Positions 62,356 to 64,000 of a stretch of DNA of 64,000 nt are shown here, piece after piece. Source of the stretch: Sphingobacteriaceae bacterium. Lineage in GTDB: Bacteria > Bacteroidota > Bacteroidia > Sphingobacteriales > Sphingobacteriaceae. The stretch spans positions 186,001 to 250,000 of the forward strand of contig JAQSWM010000003.1 of NCBI GenBank assembly GCA_029266635.1. Reading direction: 5' to 3'. The translations under genes and the position numbers were made by a program. The notes beneath the pieces are model-generated. The model searched no databases, was not told the DNA's origin, and saw only the letters and a list, made by a program, of their open reading frames with translations. How positions within the stretch are numbered: the stretch's first letter is position 1; the number at the start of each line of letters is the position of its first letter.

Positions 62356-62871
62356 ATGAAATTAAAACATATAACAGTTGCCTTGCTTGCCCTGATAACA
62401 ATGTCATTTTCGGCTTGCGAAACGATGGATGACCAAGAGGTAGAATATTCACCTGTATGGCCGATCTCGGGCGAATGGCAAACACACGTTGCCGATGAAA
62501 ATGGTGCTAATGTGGTGACTACCAGCGGCTCAAACCCCACCGGGATAATAACATTACGCACCTATAACACAAGCGATAACGTGAGTGACAAAGTGTGGGT
62601 TCGCTTGGGTACGACCCAAACATATGCTATCTGGGGCAAGGCAACCTGCGATGTTAGCCAAAGAACCATTTCTGGCCAGGCTTTGCCTAATGATGCAAAA
62701 GCCAATAACACGTTTACTATCCAGGAAGCAAAGGTGTTTGAACAGGCAGTCAAAGTAGGAAGCGGGCTTATTGCTGACAGCATTTATCTAAAATACACAA
62801 GTACTGCAGCACCCGGGAAAACATATACAGTAAAAGGGCATAGACGGACCAGAACAGACGGACTTGAATAA
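62356..62871 (+). CDS. Lipoprotein of the Bacteroidota lipid-binding (BT_3235-like/PF12888-type) family
   Basis: 171 aa. Signal KHITVALLALITMSFSAC with Cys about residue 21. The mature part is a small beta domain: WPISGEWQTHVADENGANVVT, TLRTYNTSDNVSDKVWVRLGTTQTYAIWGKATCD and DSIYLKYTSTAAPGKTYTVKGHRRT. The repeated aromatic 'GeW.v' opening and calycin-like ending suggest the lipid-binding family found after SusC/SusD pairs. Third gene of the operon, 22 bases after the SusD stop. The family placement is moderately sure. Confidence 0.8.
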   Translation: MKLKHITVALLALITMSFSACETMDDQEVEYSPVWPISGEWQTHVADENGANVVTTSGSNPTGIITLRTYNTSDNVSDKVWVRLGTTQTYAIWGKATCDVSQRTISGQALPNDAKANNTFTIQEAKVFEQAVKVGSGLIADSIYLKYTSTAAPGKTYTVKGHRRTRTDGLE

Positions 62872-62889
62872 GTGTAAATTTGGAATTTA

Positions 62890-62927
62890 AAAAGGTGCTG
62901 CAGCTGATGGTTGCAGCACCTTTTCTT
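62890..62927 (+). terminator. Terminator of the SusC-SusD-lipoprotein operon
   Basis: A perfect 13-bp stem pairs AAAAGGTGCTGCA at 62890-62902 with TGCAGCACCTTTT at 62912-62924, loop 9 nt, then CTTTG. Only 19 bases after the lipoprotein stop codon. Confidence 0.85.
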
Positions 62928-62950
62928 TGTTTAAGACCGCTCTCTCAGCC

Positions 62951-62980
62951 ACCACCCGTTTAGGGTGAATTTCGGGTATC
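62951..62980 (+). promoter_or_regulatory. Candidate operator upstream of the second NTF2-like gene
   Basis: ACCACCC-GTTTA-GGGTGAATTTCGGGTATC shows an ACCC/GGGT palindrome followed by the GGTGAATTTCGGGTAT version of the shared motif. It lies 74 bases before the ATG at 63054. Confidence 0.45.
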
Positions 62981-63053
62981 AGAATGTTAATAGTGTTTTA
63001 GGCACATCAGAGAGGGGCTTTGGAGGTCAATTTTGATAAAAAAAGACCGAACC

Positions 63054-63506
63054 ATGAAAGCAAAAATCCTAATACTACTGATTGCCGCCGGGCTGGGCTC
63101 AGGCAGCGCCGTAGCACAAACAAAGTCCTGCGAGCCTATTATTCAGAATTTTATCGAAAGCCACATCAATTCTGATGCAAAGGCCTTAAATAAGATACTC
63201 AGCAGCGAGGCAGTCTATAAAGTTCCTAAACAGGCTAACCTGAGGGTGCAAAGCCGAACTGATGTTATAAGCGCAATGCAGAGAGTATCGGGCACCAAGC
63301 AAAACTGCACCGGCACTTTCCAGGTACTGGGGAATACAGAAGCCTTTGTGCTGGCACGTGTAGATTTTAAATACCCGGAGTTCACCCAGCAAAACTTCCT
63401 AACCATTGAGAGAAATGATGGAAGTGACTGGAAGATCACGATGGTGTGCAAAGCGTTCATTGATGATGCCACTGCGAAGCCGGCCAATGTATCTACTGTT
63501 TATTAG
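63054..63506 (+). CDS. Secreted NTF2-like (lumazine-binding-type) protein, paralogue of the 51678 gene
   Basis: 150 aa from ATG 63054. A TTG at 63033 would add a charged leader and is rejected. Signal peptide MKAKILILLIAAGLGSGSAVAQ. NTF2-fold: IIQNFIESHINSDAKALNKILSSEAVYKVPKQANL, then RTDVISAMQRVSGTKQNCTGTFQVL and a C-terminus FLTIERNDGSDWKITMVCKAFID. It shares the layout and several patterns with the protein at 51678 ('K.....il...', 'DVISAMQRV' against 'DILKMLKNI', 'KQNC' against 'EQNC'). Function unknown; both lie inside the presumed regulon of the two-component system. Confidence 0.82.
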   Translation: MKAKILILLIAAGLGSGSAVAQTKSCEPIIQNFIESHINSDAKALNKILSSEAVYKVPKQANLRVQSRTDVISAMQRVSGTKQNCTGTFQVLGNTEAFVLARVDFKYPEFTQQNFLTIERNDGSDWKITMVCKAFIDDATAKPANVSTVY

Positions 63507-63529
63507 TTTCTTTTCATTCTGTTAATATG

Positions 63530-63556
63530 AAGCTGCCTTAGAGCAGCTTTTTTTTT
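63530..63556 (+). terminator. Terminator after the second NTF2-like gene
   Basis: AAGCTGC at 63530-63536 pairs with GCAGCTT at 63543-63549 around 6 nt, followed by a run of seven T. It lies 24 bases after the stop codon. Confidence 0.85.
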
Positions 63557-63666
63557 GTTGCCGGGCGGGGAATGGTGATTTTTTCCTATCGCTTGCGGCG
63601 ACCTGGGGTTAGTTTTGCTTAACTAAGAGCTTCATACCTTTTTAGTAAAATGATTAATAATAATGT

Positions 63667-63697
63667 GCAAAGGCCGTCCGCGAGGGATGGCCTTTGC
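63667..63697. terminator. Second hairpin, possible bidirectional terminator
   Basis: GCAAAGGCCGTCC at 63667-63679 pairs with GGGATGGCCTTTGC at 63684-63697 with wobbles around a short loop. Only TGTTTT follows, so its terminator role is uncertain. Confidence 0.4.
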
Positions 63698-63985
63698 TGT
63701 TTTGGAGATTAGTTTTAACTGACCCCTTCAGGCTTCCAAAAGTGATCTTCGCATACTGTGCAAAATCATTTTAAAATAAATTTGTGTAACAATATAGATG
63801 AATAGAAAAATCTCTATCTTAGAAGGCTTTTTCGGAGAGAGGCTGAGATTCCGCGACATTGATAGAAAAAAGCTAAGTGAGATTTGAGGGCATTTAATTC
63901 TTTTTAAAACAGTTTTTATCAGGGCTGACAGGTTCCTCTAGGGGTGTTTTGCACAATTTTTACATTATATATTAACCATTAAATT

Positions 63986-64000
63986 ATGAAGGGTAACTTT
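63986..64000 (+). CDS. Possible 5' end of a further gene, cut by the window edge
   Basis: ATG AAG GGT AAC TTT (MKGNF) ends the window after an AT-rich leader (ATATTAACCATTAAATT) of the sort that precedes outer-membrane protein genes in this phylum. Only five codons are seen, so identity cannot be told. The shared operator-like motif lies upstream. A second SusC-type gene is one guess. Confidence 0.35.

Larger units (their letters stand above)
63507..63985. other. 479-base intergenic region with two terminators and two operator-like sites
   Basis: No gene recognised. It holds a terminator at 63530-63556, a second hairpin at 63667-63697, and GGTGATTTTTTCCTATC at 63574-63590. AGTGATCTTCGCATACT follows at 63741-63757. 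From about 63770 it becomes AT-rich and leads into an ATG at 63986. Confidence 0.55.

Overview
The window is bacterial and reads as a chromosome segment of a Bacteroidota species. Sphingobacteriales (a Pedobacter or Mucilaginibacter relative) is the best guess. The signs are a SusC/SusD pair with a lipid-binding-type lipoprotein, DUF4476, a DUF4369-TlpA thioredoxin, an OstA-like LPS transport protein, a long SecA with a SEC-C tail, Bacteroidota-style TAnnTTTG boxes close to start codons, and almost no Shine-Dalgarno sequences. No rRNA, tRNA, CRISPR array, transposase or phage gene was recognised.

Layout. 0-11.9 kb: peroxide defence (3' end of ahpC, then ahpD), an M20 amidohydrolase, a single-domain response regulator, secA, small secreted or unknown proteins, purD, and a coupled pair of an arginase-like protein and a TlpA-type thioredoxin. 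12-19.9 kb: an SDR epimerase overlapping an unusual SerB/SerA hybrid, ilvE, a sulfite-reduction operon (sulfite reductase, siroheme synthase N-domain, Rrf2 regulator), and a 2OG-Fe(II) dioxygenase. 20-29.2 kb: tilS, OstA-like, rdgB, SurA-like chaperone and MoxR ATPase, interrupted at 23.7-25.5 kb by an AT-rich island of palindromes and two compact gene cassettes. 29.5-37.5 kb: isoaspartyl peptidase, cysS, and the mutL-rhomboid-rhomboid-EEP operon. 37.6-49.5 kb: secreted FAD oxidoreductase, a probable structured RNA, a lipoprotein amidohydrolase overlapping a serine hydrolase, mgtE, and a sugar operon (glycosyltransferase, glf, GH1-RmlD fusion). 49.8-51.5 kb: a small unknown protein and rtcB. 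51.6-64 kb: NTF2-like secreted proteins, a periplasmic-propeller histidine kinase with its LuxR-type regulator, an AraC/VOC pair, a SusC-SusD-lipoprotein operon, and the start of another gene at the right edge.

How parts work together. secA, the OstA-like protein, the SurA-like chaperone, the rhomboids and the SusC/D pair serve envelope biogenesis and nutrient uptake. The sulfite reductase and siroheme genes form one pathway unit. The glf operon looks like a small galactofuranose or surface-glycan module. In 52-64 kb a recurring GGTGATTTTCG-type motif lies in the intergenic regions around the two-component system, the SusC/D operon and the NTF2-like genes, which suggests a local regulon.

Most notable: (1) two promoterless cassettes whose terminal inverted repeats match within each cassette but differ between cassettes, joined by a ~145-bp attC-like palindrome with no integrase in view; (2) a phosphoserine phosphatase fused to a phosphoglycerate dehydrogenase lacking its NAD domain; (3) an arginase-family protein without its metal ligands; (4) a terminator-ended structured intergenic region at 39.9-40.1 kb; (5) the shared operator-like motif.
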